Source of the DNA: Sphingobacteriia bacterium RIFOXYC2_FULL_35_18
Lineage (GTDB): Bacteria > Bacteroidota > Bacteroidia > Chitinophagales > Chitinophagaceae
DNA: 64,000 nt
Assembly: GCA_001829005.1 (NCBI GenBank)
Contig: MIAG01000001.1
Location: 959,007-1,023,006 of the forward strand
Direction of reading: 5' to 3'
The notes below the pieces were generated by a model. It did no database searches, was not told where the DNA came from, and was given only the letters and a program-made list of their open reading frames with translations. Both the position numbers and the translations under genes were made by a program. Below are positions 35,930 to 44,902 of this stretch, piece by piece; the first letter of the stretch is position 1, and each line of letters begins with the position of its first letter.

Positions 35930-36919
35930 TTGACCAAACGCACTAAGCATTTTTTAAATTACATAGTAGGACCATTGCTTTTTTTATGGCTTAGTTGGGC
36001 AATATATAAGCAAATTCAAGTTCAAACAGATTTATCTCAATCTTGGCAAACTATCGTACTCGCTTTAAATGGCCCACAAAGTTGGAAGATTGGATTGGTC
36101 GTATTGTTAATGTTGGTTAATTGGGGAATTGAAGCAAGAAAATGGCAAATTCAAGTAAAGGGTATTCAACTTATTTCTTTTTTAAATGCTTTCAAAGCAA
36201 TTCTAGCCGGCCAAGCAATGGGTTTTAATACCATCAATAGAATTGGAGAGCCTATAGCAAGGGCTGCATTTTTAAAAGAGGGAAACAGAGTGAGGGGGGC
36301 AGTTTTGTCTATCGTTGGAAGTATGGCTCAAATAATAGTCACTTTTGGGATGGGTACCATAGCATTGGTATACATGCGTTGGAATATTTTGAATGGGGAA
36401 CGTCAATTAGAAGGGTTATCTATTTTTTGGTTGGATGTATTGACTTATGTTATTGCGATGGGCATTTTTTTATTTTCATTTGTCTATTTTAAGTTGGCTG
36501 GGTTAATTCAATTGCTTGAAAAAATTTCATTTGTTCGTAAATACCAATTCTTTTTAGCGAAACTAGAAGACTTTCATTGGAATGAATTAATCCGTTTATT
36601 GTCGCTCTCGCTATTTAGGTATTTGGTTTTTTTAATCCAATATTTTCTACTCTTGCAAGTATTTAATATTCATATTTTCTGGTTAGACGTATTCTCTTTA
36701 GTGGGAGTGATGTTTTTGGTTTTGGGAATTATTCCAACTATTGCTTTGGCCGAATTAGGATTTAGAGGAAAAGTTAGTTTGCTCTTATTGGGTTTGATGA
36801 CAGATAATTCGGTTGGTATAATAGCAACAGCTGCTGGTATTTGGTTAATTAACTTAATCTTACCAGCAATTGCCGGTACATTGTTTATATTAGGTGTAAG
36901 ATTATTCAGAAATAAATGA
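35930..36919 (+). CDS. LPG-synthase-like (UPF0104) integral membrane protein
   Basis: A 329-residue protein with eight or nine membrane helices. Segments such as AILAGQAMGFNTINRIGEPIARA and AELGFRGKVSLLLLGLM match the membrane part of lysylphosphatidylglycerol synthase/UPF0104 proteins, which act as lipid-related flippases or transferases; most single-domain members are uncharacterised. The start is TTG at 35930 with no suitable ATG upstream. A TACCTTTA element lies 14 bp before it. The DUF3108 gene follows after 3 bp, so the two are probably made together. Confidence 0.75.
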   Translation: MTKRTKHFLNYIVGPLLFLWLSWAIYKQIQVQTDLSQSWQTIVLALNGPQSWKIGLVVLLMLVNWGIEARKWQIQVKGIQLISFLNAFKAILAGQAMGFNTINRIGEPIARAAFLKEGNRVRGAVLSIVGSMAQIIVTFGMGTIALVYMRWNILNGERQLEGLSIFWLDVLTYVIAMGIFLFSFVYFKLAGLIQLLEKISFVRKYQFFLAKLEDFHWNELIRLLSLSLFRYLVFLIQYFLLLQVFNIHIFWLDVFSLVGVMFLVLGIIPTIALAELGFRGKVSLLLLGLMTDNSVGIIATAAGIWLINLILPAIAGTLFILGVRLFRNK

Positions 36920-36922
36920 GGA

Positions 36923-37720
36923 ATGGGGTTTAAAAAAATATTGATTGCATTTTTATTGGTGGTTTTAGTAAAGCCGCTTTCTGCAGGAGATGATTTTTGT
37001 GGAATAAGAAATTATGCTTTTCAAAGTGGAGAGCAGATTTCATTCACCGTTTTTTATAATGTAATTGGTTTATATGTGAATGCTGGCAATGCAACTTTTA
37101 CTGCGAATGCAGAAAAATTAAATAATACGCCTGTATATCATTTAGTAGGTGCTGGTAATTCTAACAGCAGTTATGATTGGATATTTAAAGTAAGAGATAA
37201 ATACGAAAGCTATATTGATACTGCTAATTTGCAACCCATCAAATTTATTCGCAATGTAGATGAAGGTGGCTATAAGATTAATGAGAATGTAACTTTCAAT
37301 AGAACAGCTAATACTGCTACAAGCGAAAAGGGTACAGTTAAAGTTCCCAATTGTGTGCAAGATGTGCTCAGTGCTATCTATTATGCGCGCAATATTGATT
37401 TTGAAAAATATAAACCAGAAGACCGGATTCCCTTTACCATGTTTTTAGACAATGAAGTCTACAATTTATATATCAAGTACTTGGGTAGAGAAACAATTAA
37501 AACAAGATTCGGAAAATTCAATGCCATTAAATTCAAACCCCTATTAGTTAAAGGTACTTTATTTGAAGGGGGAGAAAAAATGACTGTATGGGTAAGCGAT
37601 GATGCCAATCATGTGCCACTAAGAATTGAAAGCCCCATTGTGGTAGGGAGTGTAAAAGTGGATATGATGGGATACAAAAACCTACGCTATCCATTTAGTT
37701 CTCTGATTTCAAAACGATAA
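36923..37720 (+). CDS. DUF3108 exported protein
   Basis: A 265-residue protein with a signal peptide (1-21, ending LSAG). The mature part, with GEQISFTVFYNVIGLYVNAGNATF, WIFKVRDKYESYID and VPNCVQDVLSAIYYARNID, matches DUF3108, a beta-rich periplasmic family common in Bacteroidota and Proteobacteria. The function is unknown. It starts 3 bp after the membrane protein gene, so the products may cooperate in the envelope. Confidence 0.8.
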   Translation: MGFKKILIAFLLVVLVKPLSAGDDFCGIRNYAFQSGEQISFTVFYNVIGLYVNAGNATFTANAEKLNNTPVYHLVGAGNSNSSYDWIFKVRDKYESYIDTANLQPIKFIRNVDEGGYKINENVTFNRTANTATSEKGTVKVPNCVQDVLSAIYYARNIDFEKYKPEDRIPFTMFLDNEVYNLYIKYLGRETIKTRFGKFNAIKFKPLLVKGTLFEGGEKMTVWVSDDANHVPLRIESPIVVGSVKVDMMGYKNLRYPFSSLISKR

Positions 37721-37770
37721 TTGGGGTCAATATCATAAATTGGCCCACCTGTAATAATTCAGTCTAATCA

Positions 37771-38640
37771 TCATAAGTCGGATAAACGAATTGCTTGGTG
37801 CATTCGAATTCCCTTTTCTGTTTGATGAACCGTGCAGCACTCAATGGAAGGATCGTGCTCAAAAAATAATATATACTCTTTCTCAGCCGCTTCTTGTAGA
37901 AATGATTTCTTTTCTTTTAATGTGGTTAATGGAAACATATCATAACCCATGATATAAGGAAGTGGAATATGTGAAGCGGAAGGTAATAGATCGGCCATAT
38001 ATACAATGGTCTTGCCATTATAACTGATCTGGGGCAACATCATACTCTTGGTATGGCCGTTTACAAAACGAATGCTGATATTATTGGTGAATTCAACTTT
38101 TTCTAAAAGCCCTTCATTAGTAAACTCATTGGCAGGGGCATCAATCATTTTTAATAGACCACTTTCTTGAATGGGTAAAATATTATCTTTTAAAAAAGAA
38201 GCTTTTTCTCGATCGTTGGGATTAACAGCCCAATCCCAATGGATTGGATTACTCCAGTAAGTAGCAGTAGGAAAATAAGGAACTAATTGGTTATTTACTC
38301 GTTCAATACTTCCACCACAATGATCAAAATGCAAATGAGTATGGAATACATCTGTGATATCGTTTCTGTTAAAGCCTAGCTTAGCTAATTCTGCGTCTAG
38401 CTCAATGGTCCCACTCATTCCATAATGCCCAAAGAATTTTTCATCCTGTTTAAAACCCATACCTGTATCAATCAATATCAATTTTTTATCGTCTTGAATC
38501 AACAAACTTCTTAAAGCCCAATTACATAAATTATTTTCATCTGCTGGGTTTAATTTATTCCACAAAGATTTGGGGACTACGCCATACATGGCACCTCCGT
38601 CTAGTTTAAAAAAACTATGGTTAATGCTGTATAATTTCAT
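37771..38640 (-). CDS. Metallo-beta-lactamase-fold hydrolase
   Basis: A 289-residue MBL-fold protein. The zinc-binding motif HLHFDH is at residues 102-107 (in FHTHLHFDHCGG), with later ligands in NGHTKSMM and ADLLPSASH. It resembles lactonase and glyoxalase-II-like members; the substrate is unknown. No signal peptide is seen, so it is cytoplasmic. Its start overlaps the MFS gene by 20 bp. It is the last gene of the ftsX-DUF3098-uppP-MFS-MBL run. Confidence 0.85.
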   Translation of the reverse strand: MKLYSINHSFFKLDGGAMYGVVPKSLWNKLNPADENNLCNWALRSLLIQDDKKLILIDTGMGFKQDEKFFGHYGMSGTIELDAELAKLGFNRNDITDVFHTHLHFDHCGGSIERVNNQLVPYFPTATYWSNPIHWDWAVNPNDREKASFLKDNILPIQESGLLKMIDAPANEFTNEGLLEKVEFTNNISIRFVNGHTKSMMLPQISYNGKTIVYMADLLPSASHIPLPYIMGYDMFPLTTLKEKKSFLQEAAEKEYILFFEHDPSIECCTVHQTEKGIRMHQAIRLSDL

Positions 38641-39955
38641 TGTACTTTTTTTTGGATTGCAATTGATTTGCAGAAATTAAAATGAATAAACCGATGATGA
38701 AAAATATTTCTAAAACTAATACTGAATTACGTTGAGAACCAGAGATTTCATTGATGTAGCCAAAGCTAAACATACCAACCACAATAGATACTTTTTCTGT
38801 TACATCATAAAAACTAAAATAGGAAGTAGTGTCTGTTGTTTCAGGCATTAATTTGGCATATGTGCTTCTGCTTAACGCTTGTATTCCACCCATGATAAAC
38901 CCAACCAAAACAGCTAAGCCATAAAATTCATTGATGCCATCTCTCGGTAATAAATAACCAATTACACAAAGGATGATCCACAACACAATAGTGATCATTA
39001 ATGCAGTAAAATTGCTGGTCTTTTTAGACAACCAGGCAATGGTAAATGCACCAGGAATAGCAATTAATTGTATAATTAAAATGGCGATGATCAAATTCAT
39101 GGTAGGGATATTCAATTCGCTCTTGCCATAGAGTGTTGCCACCAACATGACAGTTTGAACCCCCATATTGTAAAAGAAAAATGAAAACAAAAATCTTCTT
39201 AATACTGGAAGCGATTTTAATTGCTGCCAAACTTTATTCAATTCTTTGTATCCCCCAGCCAAAATTTGCTTAGACGATTTGCTGCCCCCCGCCGGTACCG
39301 ATTTTGGGAGACGTTTCAAAGCAAACTGCCCAAATCCCCACCACCAAATTCCTACCAATAAAAAAGAAAGTTGAGAAGCTTTACCAACGGTAATGCCAAA
39401 ACTATCAGGTGATAAAACAAATACAAAACAAATGACTTGTAAAATCATACTGCCCGTATAACCCATGGCAAAGCCTTTTGCACTGACTTTATCTCTGTCT
39501 TCAGGGGCTGCTATTTCCGGCAAGAAAGAATTGTAAAAAACCAAGCTGCTCCAAAAACCAATGCAGGCGATTATTAAACAAGCCAATCCAAATGCTAAAT
39601 TGGTCTTGTCGTAAAAATACATAGCAGTACAAGCAATGCTACCCAGTGTACAAAAGAAAAATAAGAACTGTTTCTTATTCCCTTTGTAATCTGCAATAGA
39701 ACTTAAAATGGGAGATAATAAAGCAACAATAATAAATGCAACTGCAAGGGCATAATTGTACAAAGATGTGTTGACGAATTCCCTTCCAAATAATACAACC
39801 GTATCATTGATGGTTTTGTCGTTGCCGTCTCCTGTTACGGCTTCGTAGTATGCGGGGAAAATGGTAGATGTAATGACAAGATTGTAAGCACTATTGCCCC
39901 AATCGTACATTGCCCAACCATTGATTACTTTTTTGGAGGCAGTTTGTGTGGACAT
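38621..39955 (-). CDS. Major-facilitator membrane transporter (UMF1/Atg22-like)
   Basis: A 444-residue transporter with about 12 helices from ATG 39955 (MSTQTASKKVINGWAMYDWGNSAY). A longer frame overlaps uppP and is not real. The N-terminal AMYDWGNSAYNLVI and the central MGGIQALSRSTYAKLMPE are signatures of the UMF1 family related to vacuolar Atg22 amino-acid effluxers. The substrate is not known. It starts 5 bp after uppP and overlaps the MBL gene by 20 bp, so the genes are coupled. Confidence 0.85.
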   Translation of the reverse strand: MSTQTASKKVINGWAMYDWGNSAYNLVITSTIFPAYYEAVTGDGNDKTINDTVVLFGREFVNTSLYNYALAVAFIIVALLSPILSSIADYKGNKKQFLFFFCTLGSIACTAMYFYDKTNLAFGLACLIIACIGFWSSLVFYNSFLPEIAAPEDRDKVSAKGFAMGYTGSMILQVICFVFVLSPDSFGITVGKASQLSFLLVGIWWWGFGQFALKRLPKSVPAGGSKSSKQILAGGYKELNKVWQQLKSLPVLRRFLFSFFFYNMGVQTVMLVATLYGKSELNIPTMNLIIAILIIQLIAIPGAFTIAWLSKKTSNFTALMITIVLWIILCVIGYLLPRDGINEFYGLAVLVGFIMGGIQALSRSTYAKLMPETTDTTSYFSFYDVTEKVSIVVGMFSFGYINEISGSQRNSVLVLEIFFIIGLFILISANQLQSKKKYNEIIQH

Positions 39956-39960
39956 GCGTT

Positions 39961-40758
39961 TTATTTCAAGTGTCCGGTCAAGATAAGAATAATTAAGATC
40001 ATTCCCACAATAACTCGGTACCAACCAAAAAGTTTAAATCCGTATTTCTGTAAATAAGTAATGAAAAATTTAATGGCCAATAATGCTACTAGAAATGCTA
40101 CCACATTACCTAGGCCTAATAAAATCATATTGTTCCTAGTGAATATTAGTTCAGGGGTTTCTGTATACGCTTTTAATAATTTGTAGCCTGTTGCAGCAGC
40201 CATGGTAGGCACAGCTAAGAAAAAGGAGAATTCAGCAGCCAGTTTTCTTGTTAGTCCTTGTTGCATTCCTCCAATAATACTGGCAGCACTTCTACTTACT
40301 CCTGGAATCATGGCCACACATTGCCAAAAACCAATAACAAAAGCTTTTTTATTGGTGACTTGCTCGTCTGTTGAAATCGTAGGGTTTTTGAAAAAGGAAT
40401 CAATAAAAATCAATGCTACACCTCCCAATACCATGGTAATAGAAACCACCATCGGGCTCTCTAATAAATGGTCAATCGTATCAGAGAATAAAGCCCCCAA
40501 AATCAGAGCGGGTAATACGGCTATAATGAGCTTTAAATAAAAATGCCAGCGATTCAATGGAAAAAATTTCCCCCTAAATAATATCACTACAGAACAGATA
40601 GCACCTAGCTGAATGGCTACTTCAAATAGTTTGGTAAAATCATCCTTTGCAATTCCCATGAAAGAACTGGCAATAATCATATGGCCGGTAGAAGAAATAG
40701 GAAGGAACTCGGTGACCCCTTCAATAACGGCTATGATAACAGCTTCTATATAAGTCAT
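39961..40758 (-). CDS. uppP: Undecaprenyl-diphosphate phosphatase
   Basis: A 265-residue BacA/UppP-type membrane phosphatase that recycles the undecaprenyl carrier for cell-wall synthesis. The catalytic motifs EGVTEFLPISSTGHM (residues 14-28) and PGVSRSAASIIGG are intact. Seven or eight helices are predicted. It sits between a DUF3098 gene and the MFS gene, a conserved Bacteroidota neighbourhood with ftsX upstream. Raised levels of this enzyme confer bacitracin tolerance in other bacteria. Confidence 0.95.
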   Translation of the reverse strand: MTYIEAVIIAVIEGVTEFLPISSTGHMIIASSFMGIAKDDFTKLFEVAIQLGAICSVVILFRGKFFPLNRWHFYLKLIIAVLPALILGALFSDTIDHLLESPMVVSITMVLGGVALIFIDSFFKNPTISTDEQVTNKKAFVIGFWQCVAMIPGVSRSAASIIGGMQQGLTRKLAAEFSFFLAVPTMAAATGYKLLKAYTETPELIFTRNNMILLGLGNVVAFLVALLAIKFFITYLQKYGFKLFGWYRVIVGMILIILILTGHLK

Positions 40759-40779
40759 AAGGTTTAATTCAATTAAGGT

Positions 40780-41025
40780 CTAAGCAGCAGTTTTAGGCTT
40801 CTTAAAGATGGCGTATACTTCAATTAACAAGCCTACTACAATTAAAATGGGAGCTACTGTAATGCGGGTACTGCTGTATACTTCATTAGTAGAAAAAACA
40901 GTAGGGTCTTCGCTCTTGCCTCCGCTCATTAAGAACATTCCTAGTGCAATTACTAGCCCACCCACTAACATTAAGATGAAATTTTCTTTTGAAAACAAAG
41001 GAGTGGTTTTATTGGTCGTACTCAT
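40780..41025 (-). CDS. DUF3098 small membrane protein
   Basis: An 81-residue protein with two membrane helices (about residues 15-33 and 55-72) separated by a polar loop. It matches DUF3098, a Bacteroidota-specific family that is almost always found between ftsX and uppP, suggesting a link to cell-wall or division functions; the exact role is unknown. It starts 36 bp after ftsX and ends 21 bp before uppP. Confidence 0.8.
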   Translation of the reverse strand: MSTTNKTTPLFSKENFILMLVGGLVIALGMFLMSGGKSEDPTVFSTNEVYSSTRITVAPILIVVGLLIEVYAIFKKPKTAA

Positions 41026-41061
41026 ATAAATGCTTTATGCTTATTTTAAAATAGTATCTAG

Positions 41062-41937
41062 TTAATATAAATCGTCTAGTTTCATTTTCAAGTATTTCAA
41101 CACACTTCTGTGCGTGCTCAATACTGATATGCCAACACCTAAAATAATCAATCCTCCAAATAAAAGTAAAGTATGATTGGTGTTTCTGATGCCTTTTAAT
41201 TGAGGAAACTGAGATTCGGCCCAGCCAATTAAAGAGAATAATAAAATAATCGCAATGCCTGAACTAATCAGACCATTAACCACTGCGCGAATATTGAGGG
41301 GGCGTGCAATAAAAGACTGCGTTGCTCCCACCATTTGCATGGTCTTAATTAAGAATCGATTGCTAAACATGGCCAATCGGATGGTATTATCGATGCTAAA
41401 AATAACAATTACACAAAGTGTAATAGCAACTACTAAAAAAATCAATCCAATTTTAGAAGCCCTTTCATTTAAACTGGTTACCAAACTTTGCGGGTATTGT
41501 AAATCGGTAATTTGATTGCCATAATTGGCCATTAAATCGGCACTAATTACTGCCAAGCTATCCTTATTTACGTATTCGGCTTTTGCATAAAAATCAATGC
41601 TTTCAGGCAATGGGTTTACATCTAAAATTTTGGCCCAGTCTTCATTGTTTTCTTTGTTCCAAATTTCCTTAGCCGTGTTTTTATCTACATACACCACATT
41701 TTTGGCATAGGGTTTTCCTGCAATAAACTGCTGAATTTGAGCTATGGTGTCTTTATTCAGGGTTCGCATGTAGGCACTTAATCGGATATCTTCTTTAAAT
41801 GTATTGCCAACAGCGTTAAGGTTTAAGAAAAACCAACCCATTATTCCCATGATTAATAAAACCAATGCTACCCCTACTACAGTGTAGATATAATTGGGTT
41901 TCCCCCTCTTCAATGATGCTTTTCCTGCTTGAGCCAT
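41062..41937 (-). CDS. ftsX: Cell-division ABC permease FtsX
   Basis: A 291-residue FtsX-type permease with four membrane helices: one N-terminal (about 18-38), then three in the C-terminal part (about 165-290). The extracytoplasmic domain between lies at about 45-160. With FtsE it controls peptidoglycan hydrolases at the septum. No ftsE is adjacent, which is common in Bacteroidota. The N-terminal basic segment KASLKRGKPNYIY is typical. It heads the ftsX-DUF3098-uppP-MFS-MBL run. Confidence 0.88.
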   Translation of the reverse strand: MAQAGKASLKRGKPNYIYTVVGVALVLLIMGIMGWFFLNLNAVGNTFKEDIRLSAYMRTLNKDTIAQIQQFIAGKPYAKNVVYVDKNTAKEIWNKENNEDWAKILDVNPLPESIDFYAKAEYVNKDSLAVISADLMANYGNQITDLQYPQSLVTSLNERASKIGLIFLVVAITLCVIVIFSIDNTIRLAMFSNRFLIKTMQMVGATQSFIARPLNIRAVVNGLISSGIAIILLFSLIGWAESQFPQLKGIRNTNHTLLLFGGLIILGVGISVLSTHRSVLKYLKMKLDDLY

Positions 41938-42024
41938 AATTTGTATTCCTTTTTATACCGCTTCAATTAACGAGTGCTATGCTGTAAGAACGCTACAAAT
42001 GTAGGGTTTTGACGGCTAAAGACT

Positions 42025-42032
42025 TACATTTG
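42025..42032 (+). promoter_or_regulatory. -7 element of leuS
   Basis: TACATTTG matches TAnnTTTG. A TTTTG is only 13 bp upstream, so the -33 element is uncertain. Unlike other promoters here, it leaves a leader of about 75 nt before the leuS ATG. Confidence 0.42.
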
Positions 42033-42050
42033 CACCCCTAAACCTGTGTT

Positions 42051-42112
42051 GAAAATAAGCGAATATTTTCGGGCAGGCGTTAAAGAAACGCAAATAAATA
42101 AAAAGGGCAGGC
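42051..42112 (+). other. leuS leader with hairpin and 8-bp direct repeat
   Basis: GAAAATA (42051-42057) and TATTTTC (42064-42070) can form a 7-bp stem with a 6-nt loop. Directly after it GGGCAGGC occurs at 42071-42078 and again at 42105-42112, the second copy ending 3 bp before the ATG. No T-box or leucine-rich leader peptide is evident. Confidence 0.35.
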
Positions 42113-42115
42113 AAG

Positions 42116-44902
42116 ATGGACTATCAATTTAGAGCAATTGAACAAAAATGGCAGGAGCATTGGAAAAATTCCGGGGTTTATACCGTTCCCAATATCAGTG
42201 AAAAACCCAAGTATTATGTGTTAGATATGTTTCCTTATCCGAGTGGTGCAGGTTTGCATGTAGGCCATCCTTTGGGATATATTGCTTCTGATATTTTCAG
42301 TAGATACAAAAGATTGAAAGGCTTTAACGTTTTGCATCCCATGGGCTATGATGCTTTTGGTTTGCCAGCCGAACAATATGCCATTGAACATGGTGTACAC
42401 CCTGCTACCAGTACGGTTCAAAATATTAATAATTTTAGACAACAATTAGACAATATTGGTTTTTCATATGATTGGAGTAGGGAAGTAAGAACCTGTGAAC
42501 CTGCTTATCATAAATGGACCCAATGGATTTTCTTGCAATTATTTAATTCTTTTTTTAATAGGCATAACCAAAAAGCAACGCCTATTAAAGATTTGATTGC
42601 TTCTTTTGAAAAAGAAGGGAACAGTGTACATGAATGCCCTGCTAATGATCAGCTTCAATTTACTGCAGCTGAGTGGAAAGCTTTTTCTGAAAAAGAACAG
42701 CAAGATATTTTGATGCAATATCGGTTGGCTTTTTGTGGCTACGGTGAAGTAAACTGGTGTGAAGCTTTGGGTACTGTGTTGGCCAATGATGAAGTGGTAA
42801 ATGGATTAAGTGAAAGAGGTGGTCACCCGGTGGTAAAGAAAAAATTAAGACAGTGGTACTTGCGCATTACAGAATATGCTGACCGTTTAATCAGTGGCCT
42901 AGATCAGATTGAATTCAGCGAAGCCATGCGAGAAATGCAAACCAACTGGATTGGAAAATCTTATGGCGCTGAAATTGATTTTGCCATTTCCGATAGTGCA
43001 ACTGCTGCTAAACTAAAAGTATATACTACCAGACCTGATACCATTTTTGGGGTCGACTTCATGGTAGTAGCTCCTGAACATGAATTAATTGAACAAATTA
43101 CAACTGCCGATCAAAAGCAAGCTGTTGAAGAATATATTGCTTACGTGAAAAGTAGAAGCGATAGAGAGCGCCAAGCGGAGAAAAAAATCACTGGTTGCTT
43201 TACAGGTGCATATGCATTAAATCCGTTTAATCAACGGCCAATCCCTATTTGGATTTCCGAATATGTGTTGGCAGGATATGGTACTGGTGCAATTATGGCC
43301 GTGCCTTGCGGCGACGAAAGAGATTTCAAATTTGCGAAGCATTTTAATATCCCCATCACCAATATTATTGGAGAACATTTTAATGGCTCAGCAGCCAATT
43401 CTACCAAAGAGGTAGCATTGTCTAATAGTGAATTTTTAGATGGAGTTATTTTAAAAGATGCCATTGCTATTGTAATTGACAAGCTCGTGGAAATGGGCAT
43501 TGGCAAAAGAAAAGTAAATTATAAAATGCGCGATGCTGCATTTAGCAGACAACGTTATTGGGGTGAACCATTCCCGATCATTTGGAAAGACGGAATAGCT
43601 TATCCTTTAGATGAATCACAACTTCCTTTAGAATTGCCTCAGGTAGATAGTTATGCACCTGGTCCGGAGGGAGAAGGGCCGCTGGCCAATATTCCAGCAT
43701 GGATCCATCAATATGATTCAATCATTCCAGGTGGTGCGCTGGAAACCAATACCATGCCGGGTTATGCAGGTAGTAGTTGGTATTTTTTACGATATATGGA
43801 TCCGCATAATAATGAAGCTTTTTGCGATAAAAAAGTTAGTGATTATTGGAATCAGGTAGACTTATATATAGGGGGAACGGAACATGCGGTGGGTCATTTA
43901 CTCTATAGCAGAATGTGGACCAAAGTTTTATTTGATTTAGGCCATATTAGCTTTGATGAACCATTTAGAAAATTATTGAATCAGGGAATGATTCAAGGCA
44001 GTTCAAGGTTTGTATATCGGAATAAACAAAACCCTAATGAATTTATTTCTGCAGGGTTAATTAATGCCTATGATACCAATCCAATTCATGTTGATGTCAA
44101 TTTTGTAGATGGATACGAATTGGATTTAGCTGCTTTAAAACAATGGCGCAATGGCGAATATGCTAACGCAACTTTTGTATTAGAAAACGGCAAATACATC
44201 TGTGGTGCAGAAGTAGAGAAAATGTCTAAGAGTAAATTCAATACAGTCAATCCTGATGTATTGGTAGAAAAATATGGTGCCGATACTTTTAGAATGTACG
44301 AAATGTTCTTAGGACCGGTAGACCAGAGCAAACCTTGGGATACCAAGGGTATTGAGGGTGTGCATCGTTTCTTGAAAAAGCTTTGGCGTTTGTTCTACGA
44401 TGAATTAAAAGGGAAGGTTTGGAATGAAGACAGCCCCAATCCATCCGAACTGAAAGTATTGCACAAAACTATTTTGAAAATTCAGGAAGACACTGAGCGA
44501 TTTAGTTTTAATACAGCTGTAAGCACCTTCATGATTTGTGTAAATGAATTGGCCGAATTAAAATGCAATAAAAAAGCAATCTTAGAGCAAGTCTTAATTT
44601 TACTAACACCTTATGCTCCACATATCAGTGAAGAGCTTTGGCATCAATTAGGTAATGAGGGTTCAATATTAAATGCAACGTTTCCATTGTTTGAAGCATC
44701 TTATGTTCAAGAGTCTTCCAAAGATTACCCAGTAAGCATCAATGGTAGAGTTAGAGCCAATATTAATTTACCTATTGATATGGAATCTGAAGAAGCGCAA
44801 AAAATAGTATTGGCCAATGAGCTGGTACAAAAATGGTTGGAAGGTAAAGCAGTAAAGAAATTTATTTTTGTAAAAGGGAGAATGATCAATGTGGTTATAT
44901 AA
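42116..44902 (+). CDS. leuS: Leucyl-tRNA synthetase
   Basis: A 928-residue class I aminoacyl-tRNA synthetase. The HIGH-equivalent is in PYPSGAGLHVGHPLGY (about residues 41-56) and KMSKS is in VEKMSKSKFN. The editing domain is intact, with the Thr-rich TTRPDTIFG and the GTGAIMAVPCGDERD block. It carries an insertion before NWCEALG that is characteristic of the Bacteroidota LeuRS. The C-terminal tRNA-binding domain ends GKAVKKFIFVKGRMINVVI. It overlaps the downstream barrel gene by 14 bp. Confidence 0.96.
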   Translation: MDYQFRAIEQKWQEHWKNSGVYTVPNISEKPKYYVLDMFPYPSGAGLHVGHPLGYIASDIFSRYKRLKGFNVLHPMGYDAFGLPAEQYAIEHGVHPATSTVQNINNFRQQLDNIGFSYDWSREVRTCEPAYHKWTQWIFLQLFNSFFNRHNQKATPIKDLIASFEKEGNSVHECPANDQLQFTAAEWKAFSEKEQQDILMQYRLAFCGYGEVNWCEALGTVLANDEVVNGLSERGGHPVVKKKLRQWYLRITEYADRLISGLDQIEFSEAMREMQTNWIGKSYGAEIDFAISDSATAAKLKVYTTRPDTIFGVDFMVVAPEHELIEQITTADQKQAVEEYIAYVKSRSDRERQAEKKITGCFTGAYALNPFNQRPIPIWISEYVLAGYGTGAIMAVPCGDERDFKFAKHFNIPITNIIGEHFNGSAANSTKEVALSNSEFLDGVILKDAIAIVIDKLVEMGIGKRKVNYKMRDAAFSRQRYWGEPFPIIWKDGIAYPLDESQLPLELPQVDSYAPGPEGEGPLANIPAWIHQYDSIIPGGALETNTMPGYAGSSWYFLRYMDPHNNEAFCDKKVSDYWNQVDLYIGGTEHAVGHLLYSRMWTKVLFDLGHISFDEPFRKLLNQGMIQGSSRFVYRNKQNPNEFISAGLINAYDTNPIHVDVNFVDGYELDLAALKQWRNGEYANATFVLENGKYICGAEVEKMSKSKFNTVNPDVLVEKYGADTFRMYEMFLGPVDQSKPWDTKGIEGVHRFLKKLWRLFYDELKGKVWNEDSPNPSELKVLHKTILKIQEDTERFSFNTAVSTFMICVNELAELKCNKKAILEQVLILLTPYAPHISEELWHQLGNEGSILNATFPLFEASYVQESSKDYPVSINGRVRANINLPIDMESEEAQKIVLANELVQKWLEGKAVKKFIFVKGRMINVVI

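Noticed and set aside
37721..37770. Imperfect TGGGGTCAA / TTGGCCCA pairing between the DUF3108 and MBL genes
   Set aside because: The stem needs a bulge and a G-U pair and lacks a T-run, so it is too weak to call a terminator.
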